DNA of 6,605 bases, from the NCBI GenBank assembly GCA_030037575.1, contig JASHRB010000481.1, positions 1 through 6,605 on the forward strand. The letters are read 5' to 3'. The DNA is from Candidatus Sulfotelmatobacter sp. (GTDB taxonomy: Bacteria > Acidobacteriota > Terriglobia > Terriglobales > Acidobacteriaceae). The translations under genes and the position numbers were made by a program. The notes under the pieces were generated by a model. That model was not told the DNA's origin. It saw nothing but the letters and a program-made list of their open reading frames with translations, and ran no database searches. Within the stretch, counting starts at the first letter, position 1. Every line of letters starts with the position of its first letter. Of the stretch, positions 1 to 6,422 are shown in pieces.

Positions 1-17
1 GAAGAGTGGCGTACCGA

Positions 18-344
18 TTACTTACCGAGATCAGACGTGCGGGGGTGAGTCATGGACACGTTCGATCTTAAGAGTTCCTTCGGATCGAGTTCGCCCTTCT
101 TACTCGTGTCAAGCCTGTCAAACTCCGCCTCCATGAATCTCATCCACTCTTGCTTGGAAATCTTGCCGTTCTTGTCCGTGTCCATGAGAGCGAGTAACTC
201 TTTGGCCTTATCGCTTGCGATTGCGACCGTATCGGGCTGTTTCGGAACAGATGCCTTCTGCGCAAAGGAGGTCTCCGCTAGGATTCCTCCTGCACACATC
301 CACGCAATTAGCAGAATCGCTGCAAAGAGACTCCTTGGTTTCAT
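18..344 (-). CDS. Small exported EF-hand calcium-binding protein
   Basis: This 108-residue protein begins with a clear secretion signal: K2 and R4, a hydrophobic core at about residues 6-22, and plausible cleavage after ILA (23) or SFA (28). The mature part has two EF-hand loops. The first (residues 55-66) is canonical, with ligands D55, D57, N59, K61 (backbone), S63 and E66. The second (79-90) has D79, S81, D87 and E90 but lysine at loop position 5 (K83), so it probably binds Ca2+ weakly or not at all. The helix between them (67-78) is the usual EF pair linker. The ATG at 344 is fixed by an AGGAGG seven bases upstream. The gene starts 15 bp after the receptor stop codon, so it should be the second gene of that operon. 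Such short secreted EF-hand proteins recur in Acidobacteriota, and their partner is not known. The cysteine at 17 does not sit in a lipobox, so it is not called a lipoprotein. Calcium binding is inferred from the motif. Confidence 0.88.
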   Translation of the reverse strand: MKPRSLFAAILLIAWMCAGGILAETSFAQKASVPKQPDTVAIASDKAKELLALMDTDKNGKISKQEWMRFMEAEFDRLDTSKKGELDPKELLRSNVSMTHPRTSDLGK

Positions 345-351
345 GGCGAAA

Positions 352-357
352 CCTCCT
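352..357 (-). promoter_or_regulatory. Shine-Dalgarno of the EF-hand gene
   Basis: Minus-strand AGGAGG with a 7-base spacer to the ATG at 344. It lies entirely in the 15-bp gap after the receptor stop codon at 360-362. This indicates efficient independent re-initiation on a shared mRNA. Confidence 0.85.
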
Positions 358-359
358 CT

Positions 360-3300
360 CTAGAAGTCGAGCCGCAATGCCAATTGGCCAGTGCGATTCT
401 CGGCGTTTTCAGCGGTTTGCTGCGCGTTCAGCACTCCGAATGTGCTGGGGCTGCTCCAATTGGTCGCCGGAGGCGCATAGTTTGTATGGTTCAGCACGTT
501 CGTGAAGGTAGCTTCGAACCGTAGCCGAATGTTTTCGCGGATGGCCATCGTCTTCGCCAGGCCCGCGCTGACTGCAACCGTGCCGGGCGCTTCGAGAATG
601 CCAACGCCGGCATTGCCGATACGTCCCGCACCAACTGGCGTGGGCGCGAATGCGTTGATGTTGAAATAATTGCTTGCCGAACGGTGAGCCGGAATCGGGT
701 TGCCTACGATATCCGGACGCAAGATCGCTCCGTCCAACTCGGGATCTGTATTGGTCTGGTCATTCGTTTCTGGAATGCCATCGAGGGTCGGACATTGCCC
801 GCTTGAGTTCAATGCAACCTGGCATCCTGACGGGTTGATCGTTGGCGTCAGATAGGGCCCCGTTTCGATCAGGGTGATTGTGTTCAGGCCCCAACCACCG
901 AACACCCCGTTTAACAGCCCGGACGAACTCGACCAGCGCCGGCTTTTGCCGAACGGCAAATCGTAGGTCCCAGTCAGCAGAAAGCGCTGGCGTCGGGTGC
1001 CCTCAACATTTCCCCGATCGGCGCGGAGATCGAACCGGTCCAACACCGCGAGTCCATAGGCAGTCTCACCCGCGAAAGCGGTAGGCGCATCTCCTTGGGC
1101 GTTGCTGATGTTGTGCGCCCAAGTGTAATTTGCCGAGAAATAAAGGCCCTTGGACGACTTGTGTGTGGCTTCCAGTTCCATCGCCTGATAGTTCGAGCCG
1201 CCCAGGTTTTCAGTGGAATAAATGACACCCCAGTTCTGGTATGGCGCTCTGGGATCGACGACCGGACTCGGAACATAAGGTTGTGCACTGGGCGCAATCT
1301 GATTCCAGTTAATAGTTAGGTTCAGGCGGTAGGAGTTCATGCCCACATAGCTGACTCGCAAGGCTGTGGCGGGCGTAAGTTCGCGTTCGAGCGTGACATT
1401 CCACTGTGCAGATTGCGGGTCACGATACCGAGGGTCGGTCGCCTGCTCGATTGTGCCACCGCCAATCTGCACAAGCTGGCTTGCAGCAATGGTATTTGGC
1501 CACTGGAAAAGCGGATTGCAGGGAGGAGGCGTGGCATTTTGACACGAATTCTCATACGTATGCACGGAGGCTTGTGGATTACTTTCGTTGTTGTTCTGCA
1601 GCTGCCCGAGGTTAATCACCGTGAAAATGCCGAAGCCGGCTCGGACGACCGTCTTGTTGTTGTTAAATGGACGGAATGCCACACTGAGGCGCGGATCGAA
1701 GTTGCGCATATACGTCTGCCGAAGGCCTGGGGGAAGGCCTTCTTGCGCGTTGGACACAACCGCCGTGCAGGGCATCGAAGTCGAAACCGTGTAGCCTGAG
1801 TCCGCAGGATCGGAGAATCCTGGCGGGGCTGCATTGCATGCATTGAAGGATTGCAGGAAGGCCGGTACCGGTCCGCCCAGATTGTTGTAGAGGATGCTGT
1901 TGACCAGAACTGCATTTGTTCTTGGATCGAAGTTCGCCTGAATTCCATTTACGTCCACGAACGGGGGCAGCCACTCCCATCGCAGGCCGGCATCAATCGT
2001 GAGGTGACTGTTCACCTGCCACTGATCCTGCGCATAGAGGCCCATTTGAGGTCCGCCCGCATCATCTCTCGGGCCCGTGACTGCAAAGTAGGAGGTATCT
2101 GGCAAGCCCTGCAAGAAGTCACCGAATGTATTGCCGGTCAGTGCCCCCGTGAAGGTGAAGAGACCGTAGTCATCCGAAGGCGTCTCGATCTCCGGAACTG
2201 CAAACCGTACCCAGCGAAGGTCAATTCCCCCGCGAAATGTGTGCTTGCCTCGGATATAGGTCAGGTTATCGGTCATTTGCTTCGTGGTCGATACAGTGTT
2301 GCCCACGTGGTCTCGACCGATGGGTTCGAAGCCGGTGCTCTGCGAGAAGTTGATCGATGGGAACCCACCATCGTAGGGATGGTGCGAAACGTCCACATCG
2401 AGCAAGCCCAATTGGGCGATGGCCTGCGCGCCTTCAATGGGAAAATTGGGCGCGAGGATTGAGTCGGTAAATCCGAAACGGAACTCGTTCAGCAGGTTCT
2501 TGCGAAGCGAGTAATTATGCGATACGAGGAAACTCCGATCATGCTCGTGGTCGAGATCATTCGGAAGGAGCGGATTCACAACGTTGGTCACGAGATTTTT
2601 CCAGTTGTATCGCGCATAAACCTGTTGCTTCGAATTGATGATCTGATCGATCCTTCCATCAATCCCATTCGTGCTCGACGGGACGGGTTGAAGATTTTCG
2701 TAGTTGAAGCTGCAGCTCGGAGTGATTTGCGTGATGCAATTGATGTTGGGCAAAGGATAGTAATTATTGAGCAAGGCCATCGACGACGCGTTCAGGTTCG
2801 TAACCGTTCCTCCGTCGAGATCGCTCAGATTTCCAGCTCGCTCCGCCGCCGTCGGTACGAGATACTGCTCAGGCTGCGATGTTCTTTTTCTGTTCCCCTC
2901 GTAGTCGACAAAAAAGAAGGTTTTGTTTTTCCCGTTGTAGAGGTGAGGAATTTCTACCGGACCACCCAGACTGCCTCCAAAGGTATTGAATCGTTTCGGC
3001 GCTTTTGTGGTGAAATTCAGGATTCTCGCATCGAGAGCATCATTCTGCAGATATTCGAAGAGGCTTCCATGAAGCTCGTTCGATCCACCCTTGGTCGTAA
3101 ACGTTACGTCGCCAACTTGGGAAAACTCAGCACTGTTATTGAAAGCTGTGACCTTGAGTTCTGCTATACCCTCAGAAGATGGATAAGGGTTCGTGCTAGC
3201 CACACTTTGGAAAATGTTGGCGGTCGAAATGCCGTCGACGGAGTATCCCACCATGTTGGCCGTTGCTCCGGCTAAAGCGATATTTCCCTGATTGTCTTGC

Positions 3301-3797
3301 TGGACGTTGGCGGAGGTCGCTAAGTCGGCTAACGGGCTCGTGGTGACCGCACGGAAATTAAGCGGGAGCTGATTAATAGTGGCATTGTCTTTCGAATCGG
3401 CGATCACGCCATTCTCAGTGTTAACTATAGACGCGGTATCGGAAACATCTACCGTCTCGGTTTGAGTCTTGACGTTCAGTGTGACATCGACACGCAAGGC
3501 TTGGCGGACGGTCAATTCAGCCGAAGGCACTCGGAAGTCATTGAATCCGTCAGCATGTACCGTAACTTCATATCTGCTCGGTTTCAGATTCACGAACTCG
3601 AAAGATCCGTTCTGATCTGATGTTGTTGAATGAGTGCTGTTGTCCGCGAGGTCTTTTATTTGAATAGTCGCGCCAGGCACAACCGCATCTGTCTTGTCAT
3701 GGACAACGCCGACGATACTTCCAAAAGTGGATTGCCCCATCGCTGTTGATGCCATGAGCATGAGGGCGATTAGAGCGCTTGCAAATTTCTTGCGCAT
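360..3797 (-). CDS. Oar-like TonB-dependent outer-membrane receptor with carboxypeptidase-regulatory-like domain
   Basis: From the ATG at 3797 the protein is 1145 residues, the usual size for acidobacterial Oar-like receptors. A signal peptide (K3, K4, hydrophobic 5-19, likely cut after AMG at 21) is followed by a beta-sandwich carboxypeptidase-regulatory-like domain (about 26-108). The plug region (about 115-235) contains VDGIS near 188-191 and TTKGGSNELHGSLFEY at 234-249. A long beta-barrel follows, with family-typical segments such as FFFVDYEG (294-301), AQDQWQVNSHLTIDAGLRWEW and RQRFLLTGTYDLPFGKSRRW. The chain ends in LRLDF, the terminal aromatic expected for BAM-dependent outer-membrane insertion. 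No clear TonB box is visible; the TETVDVSD stretch at 113-120 is the only candidate. The likely role is energy-dependent uptake of a large ligand, or surface adhesion; the substrate cannot be told from the sequence. An in-frame GTG at 3812 would extend the protein by five residues, but it overlaps the Shine-Dalgarno sequence, so the ATG is preferred. The EF-hand gene follows directly. Confidence 0.93.
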   Translation of the reverse strand: MRKKFASALIALMLMASTAMGQSTFGSIVGVVHDKTDAVVPGATIQIKDLADNSTHSTTSDQNGSFEFVNLKPSRYEVTVHADGFNDFRVPSAELTVRQALRVDVTLNVKTQTETVDVSDTASIVNTENGVIADSKDNATINQLPLNFRAVTTSPLADLATSANVQQDNQGNIALAGATANMVGYSVDGISTANIFQSVASTNPYPSSEGIAELKVTAFNNSAEFSQVGDVTFTTKGGSNELHGSLFEYLQNDALDARILNFTTKAPKRFNTFGGSLGGPVEIPHLYNGKNKTFFFVDYEGNRKRTSQPEQYLVPTAAERAGNLSDLDGGTVTNLNASSMALLNNYYPLPNINCITQITPSCSFNYENLQPVPSSTNGIDGRIDQIINSKQQVYARYNWKNLVTNVVNPLLPNDLDHEHDRSFLVSHNYSLRKNLLNEFRFGFTDSILAPNFPIEGAQAIAQLGLLDVDVSHHPYDGGFPSINFSQSTGFEPIGRDHVGNTVSTTKQMTDNLTYIRGKHTFRGGIDLRWVRFAVPEIETPSDDYGLFTFTGALTGNTFGDFLQGLPDTSYFAVTGPRDDAGGPQMGLYAQDQWQVNSHLTIDAGLRWEWLPPFVDVNGIQANFDPRTNAVLVNSILYNNLGGPVPAFLQSFNACNAAPPGFSDPADSGYTVSTSMPCTAVVSNAQEGLPPGLRQTYMRNFDPRLSVAFRPFNNNKTVVRAGFGIFTVINLGQLQNNNESNPQASVHTYENSCQNATPPPCNPLFQWPNTIAASQLVQIGGGTIEQATDPRYRDPQSAQWNVTLERELTPATALRVSYVGMNSYRLNLTINWNQIAPSAQPYVPSPVVDPRAPYQNWGVIYSTENLGGSNYQAMELEATHKSSKGLYFSANYTWAHNISNAQGDAPTAFAGETAYGLAVLDRFDLRADRGNVEGTRRQRFLLTGTYDLPFGKSRRWSSSSGLLNGVFGGWGLNTITLIETGPYLTPTINPSGCQVALNSSGQCPTLDGIPETNDQTNTDPELDGAILRPDIVGNPIPAHRSASNYFNINAFAPTPVGAGRIGNAGVGILEAPGTVAVSAGLAKTMAIRENIRLRFEATFTNVLNHTNYAPPATNWSSPSTFGVLNAQQTAENAENRTGQLALRLDF

Positions 3798-3804
3798 TTC
3801 TTCT

Positions 3805-3810
3805 TCCTCC
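3805..3810 (-). promoter_or_regulatory. Shine-Dalgarno that decides the receptor start
   Basis: Minus-strand GGAGGA lies 7 bases before the ATG at 3797. The upstream in-frame GTG (3812-3810) runs into this motif and has no comparable site of its own. The residues it would add (MEEEE) would also put acidic charge before the basic n-region of the signal peptide. Confidence 0.85.
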
Positions 3811-3900
3811 ACCGAGGAAGCGGTTCCTTGCCTTTTTCTGGAACTCTTCCGCGATGTAAAAGACTGTAGATGGCCTCTGCTGAAGGAGGCATGAGGAGTG

Positions 3901-3917
3901 TGTAAAGTGTTCGTAAA
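3901..3917 (-). promoter_or_regulatory. Putative response-regulator site (KdpE-like direct repeat) upstream of the receptor
   Basis: The minus strand reads TTTACG-AACAC-TTTACA, two hexamers with an 11-bp period. The repeat extends to CACTTTAC-N3-CACTTTAC. OmpR/PhoB-class dimers bind head-to-tail half-sites about one helical turn apart, and the E. coli KdpE site is, as I recall, TTTATA-N5-TTTACA with the same 5-bp spacer. The site lies 104 bp before the receptor start and next to the gene for a KdpE-like regulator. Binding is inferred. Confidence 0.45.
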
Positions 3918-3948
3918 GTGGCTACGACAGCTATTTCGCGACCGTGCG

Positions 3949-4017
3949 CACTTTCGGTGCCATTAATGCATCTTCAGATTTGGTTCGCACGCAATGAGTA
4001 AAATGTTTCACTTTCGG
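3949..4017. repeat. Two CACTTTCGG direct repeats 60 bp apart
   Basis: Perfect 9-mers on the plus strand lie at 3949-3957 and 4009-4017, exactly 60 bp apart. The first is embedded in a small palindrome, GCAC-TTTCG-GTGC (3948-3960). The core CACTTT is the inverse of the AAAGTG found twice at 3904-3909 and 3915-3920. Function unknown; an operator is possible. Confidence 0.4.
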
Positions 4018-4043
4018 CAGAACATTTGCTCGCTCGTATTCAC

Positions 4044-4072
4044 ATTCGGGGCTTGTGAAGGGTGAGCCGAAT
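4044..4072 (-). repeat. Imperfect inverted repeat downstream of the response regulator
   Basis: ATTCGG (4044-4049) and CCGAAT (4067-4072) form a 6-bp stem, with a further CT/AG pair across a two-base bulge and a loop of about 11 bases. It starts 34 bases past the regulator stop codon but has no T-run on the minus-strand exit side, so at best it is a weak, atypical terminator or RNA-end hairpin. Confidence 0.25.
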
Positions 4073-4105
4073 CATATTTGAGCTGTCTAAGTCGAGCGTG
4101 GACTG

Positions 4106-4843
4106 TCAACTCTCGACATCAGTGGCTTGAAGTTGCGCGCGGGGAAAGCTATCGGTAAATCGGTAGCCGATGTATGACTCGGTGAGCAAATACTCTGGCC
4201 GCGCTGGGTCATCCTCCAGTTTCTTTCGCAATTGGCGGACGAACGTACGGAGATACTCTAGTTCGTTACCATACTCAGTTCCCCACACGCTTGTGAGCAG
4301 GCGTGCGTGAGTCAATGGTTTTCCCGCATGCGACATCAGGCAATACAGCAGATCAAACTCTTTGGGCGTGAGATGGATGATGGTACCCGATTTCTTCACC
4401 AGACGGCGTTCGCGGTCCAATTCGATCTCGCCAATGGCGATCGCCATTTCCATGTCACCCTGAGTTACTCGCGAGCGTCGAACCGCAGACCGGACTCGTG
4501 CGGTTAACTCGCCGACGTGAAAAGGCTTGGTGACATAGTCATCCGCACCAGCATCCAGCGCATCGATCTTGTCGTCTGCACTATCGCGAACAGTCAAGAT
4601 CAAAATGGGAAGGCCAGGCGCAAGTCGGCGCATGGCGCGGCAGGCTTCGATACCTCCCATGCCAGGCATGTTGATGTCGAGCAGCACTGCATCGAAGCGC
4701 TCGGTGCGAACGAACGATACCGCCTGTTCTCCGGCGGAGGTTTCTTCGATCTCGAAACCCAGCCCACTCAGCGTTGTGTGAAGGGCGCGACGAATCGAAG
4801 CGTCATCATCGACAAGCAGGACTCTACCTTGCAACAGGCTCAC
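4106..4843 (-). CDS. OmpR/PhoB-family response regulator, KdpE-like
   Basis: This 245-residue DNA-binding response regulator has a receiver domain at about residues 6-120 with the full phosphorylation set: acidic pair D12/D13, phospho-acceptor D56, switch residue T84 and K106 (in KPF). A winged-helix DNA-binding domain follows (about 135-230), with HLTPKEFDLL leading into the fold, WGTEYGNELEYLRTFVRQLR as the recognition region and ESYIGYRF in the wing. The runs KIDALDAGADDYVTKPF and KKLEDDPARPEYLLTESYIG are closest to KdpE among the OmpR subfamilies. Translation starts at a GTG (4843) with GGGAGGG just upstream, inside the end of the kinase gene (20-bp overlap), so the two proteins are translationally coupled partners. 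No kdpFABC lies in the window, so I assign no kdpE symbol. Its targets may be its own operon and the downstream receptor operon, judging by the 11-bp-period repeats upstream of both. Confidence 0.92.
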   Translation of the reverse strand: MSLLQGRVLLVDDDASIRRALHTTLSGLGFEIEETSAGEQAVSFVRTERFDAVLLDINMPGMGGIEACRAMRRLAPGLPILILTVRDSADDKIDALDAGADDYVTKPFHVGELTARVRSAVRRSRVTQGDMEMAIAIGEIELDRERRLVKKSGTIIHLTPKEFDLLYCLMSHAGKPLTHARLLTSVWGTEYGNELEYLRTFVRQLRKKLEDDPARPEYLLTESYIGYRFTDSFPRAQLQATDVES

Positions 4844-6293
4844 AGGCCCTCCCGATCGCAGGAAGAGACAGGAAGAACGTGGTTCCCGTCACCTTATCGC
4901 TGTTCACCCAGAGACTCCCGTGGTGCGCTTCCGCAGTTCTTTTTGCAACTGAAAGACCAATTCCGCTTCCAGGGGCACCGTGTTTGGTCGCGGGAGACCG
5001 GTAAAAACGCTCGAAAATGCGCCGCTGCTCGAAAGGCTCAATTATGGAGCCTTCGTTGTGCACCGAGACAACAACCTGTTTGCCGTGCTCTAGGACAGAA
5101 ATGGTGATGGGGGAATCGATGCTGGCATATTTTGCGGCGTTAACAATGAGTTCGGTAATCGTTATCGCTAGTAGAGGCCGATCGCCGGACACCATAAAAT
5201 CTCTCGCTCCCAGGTCTACGCGCAGCGGGTGTCTTCCCACTTGATCGCAACAGTCAGAGGCTATTTCTTCGACGAGAGCAGACATCTCCATTTCGTCCGG
5301 TCGCAGCTTGATTGCCGCGGATTCCAGCTTAGCCATTCCCAGACAATGGTTGGTTAGCCCGCTGAGCTTGTTCGCATGCTGGTCGATCAATGCGACAAGC
5401 TCTGCCTGTGATCGAGTCAGTTGACCGGCCTCGATGAGTCCCGATGTCGATGCAAGAATGACAGTGAGGGGGGTCTTGAAAGCATGGGCAAGACCGTCGA
5501 GGACCGTGGTGCGCAACTGCTCGCTTTGGCGCTCGGCTTCTGCCTGCATTTCCTTCTCCAAGGAATGGGCCCGTTCAAAAGCGACGGTTACTAGTGATGC
5601 GATGGCATCGACCATGAGAGGCGTCAAGCGATCGCCCGAGAGGATTACACTCCCGAACGGCTGCGATCCGTTGTGCAGCACGCGTTGCCATCGGGACGAG
5701 TTCACGAGGTCACCATTTGTGTTTTGAAAGTAAGCGCTCCGAGCCAACTGCTCGTCTTCTTGGGTCCAGTTTCCCGCGGTATAGAGGCGAGGGATCGTGG
5801 CATCAAAAATCACCACGGCATCGGCCCCGATGTTTTTCTGGATCAGGGATGCGATCTGAGGTCCAGTTGCCTCTTTTCGATTCAGGATAAGGATACTGCG
5901 ACTAAAATCGTAGAGCCTTGTCGCATTGTCGTGGAGTAAAACGGCTCTCCGTTTTTGGTTTTGTGCCTGGGTGGAAAGTTGACTGACGAGCAACGCCGTC
6001 AATTCAAAGACCGCAAGCGCTACCCAATTGTGAGGATCGGAAACATAAAAGCTAAGAATGGGAGGAGCGAAGAAATAGGCCAGACAAGCAACCGCTGCGA
6101 AGGATGTAGCAGTAGCTTGCCAGAAGCCGAACCAGAAGGTAATAAAAAAGACAATCAGGATGTCGAGAGAGGCAGCCGCGGAAAGATTGAAGTGGAGGCG
6201 ATACCCGCAAAAGCTCACCAGCAGGACTACCGCGGATCCAATGGCCGCTCCGCGGAAGGGTCGAAGCATTGTGCCTACTTTTGCGCTGGTCAT
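4824..6293 (-). CDS. Membrane sensor histidine kinase resembling the C-terminal half of KdpD
   Basis: This 489-residue kinase has four hydrophobic segments (about 16-33, 42-58, 60-80, 89-104), matching the DUF4118 membrane unit of KdpD. A GAF-like cytoplasmic region (about 125-240), a short helical linker, HisKA (about 257-325) with H270, and a HATPase domain (about 370-480) follow. The HATPase domain has N-box N385, a G1 region at 413-417 and the G2 motif GSGIGL at 442-447. Full-length KdpD is roughly 900 residues; the N-terminal KdpD sensor and universal-stress domains are absent, so input must come through the membrane or GAF region. Two catalytic positions are unusual: the residue after H270 is alanine, not Asp/Glu (HAFKTPLT), and the G1 aspartate is asparagine (N413). 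The stop codon lies 20 bp inside the regulator gene. The start is uncertain: neither the ATG at 6293 nor the in-frame ATG at 6269 (M9) has a good Shine-Dalgarno sequence, and neither choice affects the first membrane segment. Confidence 0.9.
   Translation of the reverse strand: MTSAKVGTMLRPFRGAAIGSAVVLLVSFCGYRLHFNLSAAASLDILIVFFITFWFGFWQATATSFAAVACLAYFFAPPILSFYVSDPHNWVALAVFELTALLVSQLSTQAQNQKRRAVLLHDNATRLYDFSRSILILNRKEATGPQIASLIQKNIGADAVVIFDATIPRLYTAGNWTQEDEQLARSAYFQNTNGDLVNSSRWQRVLHNGSQPFGSVILSGDRLTPLMVDAIASLVTVAFERAHSLEKEMQAEAERQSEQLRTTVLDGLAHAFKTPLTVILASTSGLIEAGQLTRSQAELVALIDQHANKLSGLTNHCLGMAKLESAAIKLRPDEMEMSALVEEIASDCCDQVGRHPLRVDLGARDFMVSGDRPLLAITITELIVNAAKYASIDSPITISVLEHGKQVVVSVHNEGSIIEPFEQRRIFERFYRSPATKHGAPGSGIGLSVAKRTAEAHHGSLWVNSDKVTGTTFFLSLPAIGRACEPVAR
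4847..4853 (-). promoter_or_regulatory. Shine-Dalgarno for the GTG start of the response regulator
   Basis: Minus-strand GGGAGGG lies inside the 3' end of the kinase gene. Its GGAGG core is 4 bases from the GTG at 4843, a short but workable spacing. A TTG three codons further in would be too far (about 13 bases), which supports the GTG start and a 20-bp gene overlap. Confidence 0.65.
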
Positions 6294-6357
6294 GTTGCAG
6301 CCTGCGTATTGCTTGCGGCGTTAACCCGCACAGCCGTTCGAGCGACACAAAGATACT

Positions 6358-6371
6358 CAATGTATTCATTG
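6358..6371. repeat. Perfect inverted repeat CAATG-TATT-CATTG
   Basis: Five-base arms (6358-6362 and 6367-6371) surround a 4-base centre, 65 bp before the kinase start and only 3 bp from the larger palindrome at 6375. It could be an operator half or the tip of an mRNA-leader hairpin; the sequence alone does not decide. Confidence 0.4.
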
Positions 6372-6374
6372 GAA

Positions 6375-6394
6375 CCGAAATGACATGATTTCGG
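6375..6394. repeat. Perfect 7-bp inverted repeat CCGAAAT-N6-ATTTCGG
   Basis: The arms at 6375-6381 and 6388-6394 match exactly, with a 6-base spacer. The 20-bp dyad is the size of a dimeric-repressor operator. It lies 82-101 bp upstream of the kinase start. No T-run follows on either strand, so it is not a typical terminator. Which protein would bind it is unknown. Confidence 0.5.
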
Positions 6395-6405
6395 CATAAG
6401 GACTT

Positions 6406-6422
6406 CATAAAAAACTAGTAAA
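6406..6422 (-). promoter_or_regulatory. Putative KdpE-like direct-repeat site upstream of the kinase/regulator operon
   Basis: The minus strand reads TTTACT-AGTTT-TTTATG: two TTTA(C/T) half-sites with an 11-bp period and a 5-bp spacer, the same layout as the site in front of the receptor gene. It lies 113 bp before the kinase ATG, which suggests autoregulation by the KdpE-like regulator. Its T-run makes chance resemblance more likely than for the receptor site. Confidence 0.35.

Larger units (their letters stand above)
3798..4105. other. Intergenic control region between the response regulator and receptor genes
   Basis: These 308 bases hold no credible gene. On the minus strand, TTTAC occurs four times: starting at 4002, at 3917 and 3906 (both in the 3901-3917 repeat), and at 3860. 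Two 9-bp CACTTTCGG repeats lie 60 bp apart on the plus strand, and an imperfect hairpin at 4044-4072 follows the regulator stop codon. No convincing -35/-10 pair was found. A weak second half-site pair, TCTACA-N4-TTTACA, lies at 3855-3870. The receptor promoter must lie here, because the receptor and the regulator gene are 308 bp apart. Confidence 0.6.

Noticed and set aside
1851..3275. Long plus-strand open frames (203 and 252 codons) opposite the receptor gene
   Set aside because: They are antisense to a convincingly folded, family-typical receptor. Their translations are Arg/Val-rich without domains, and no Shine-Dalgarno sequence or conserved motif supports them.
3798..3812. GTG at 3812 as the receptor start
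   Set aside because: It would add MEEEE before a classical basic signal-peptide start and consume the Shine-Dalgarno sequence that fits the ATG at 3797.
3855..3870. TCTACA-N4-TTTACA as an additional regulator site
   Set aside because: Its 10-bp period and mismatched first half-site make it weaker than 3901-3917; it is noted only in the intergenic entry.
4044..4072. Hairpin after the regulator as a strong terminator
   Set aside because: The stem is short and bulged and is followed by GTGAATACG, not a T-tract. It is kept only as an inverted repeat.
4517..5107. 196-codon plus-strand frame spanning the kinase/regulator junction
   Set aside because: It is opposite two well-supported genes, and its low-complexity translation lacks any recognisable domain.
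6052..6408. 118-codon minus-strand frame overlapping the kinase N-terminus
   Set aside because: It is out of frame with the membrane segments of the kinase and is Arg/Ser-rich without motifs; it is a shadow of the real gene.
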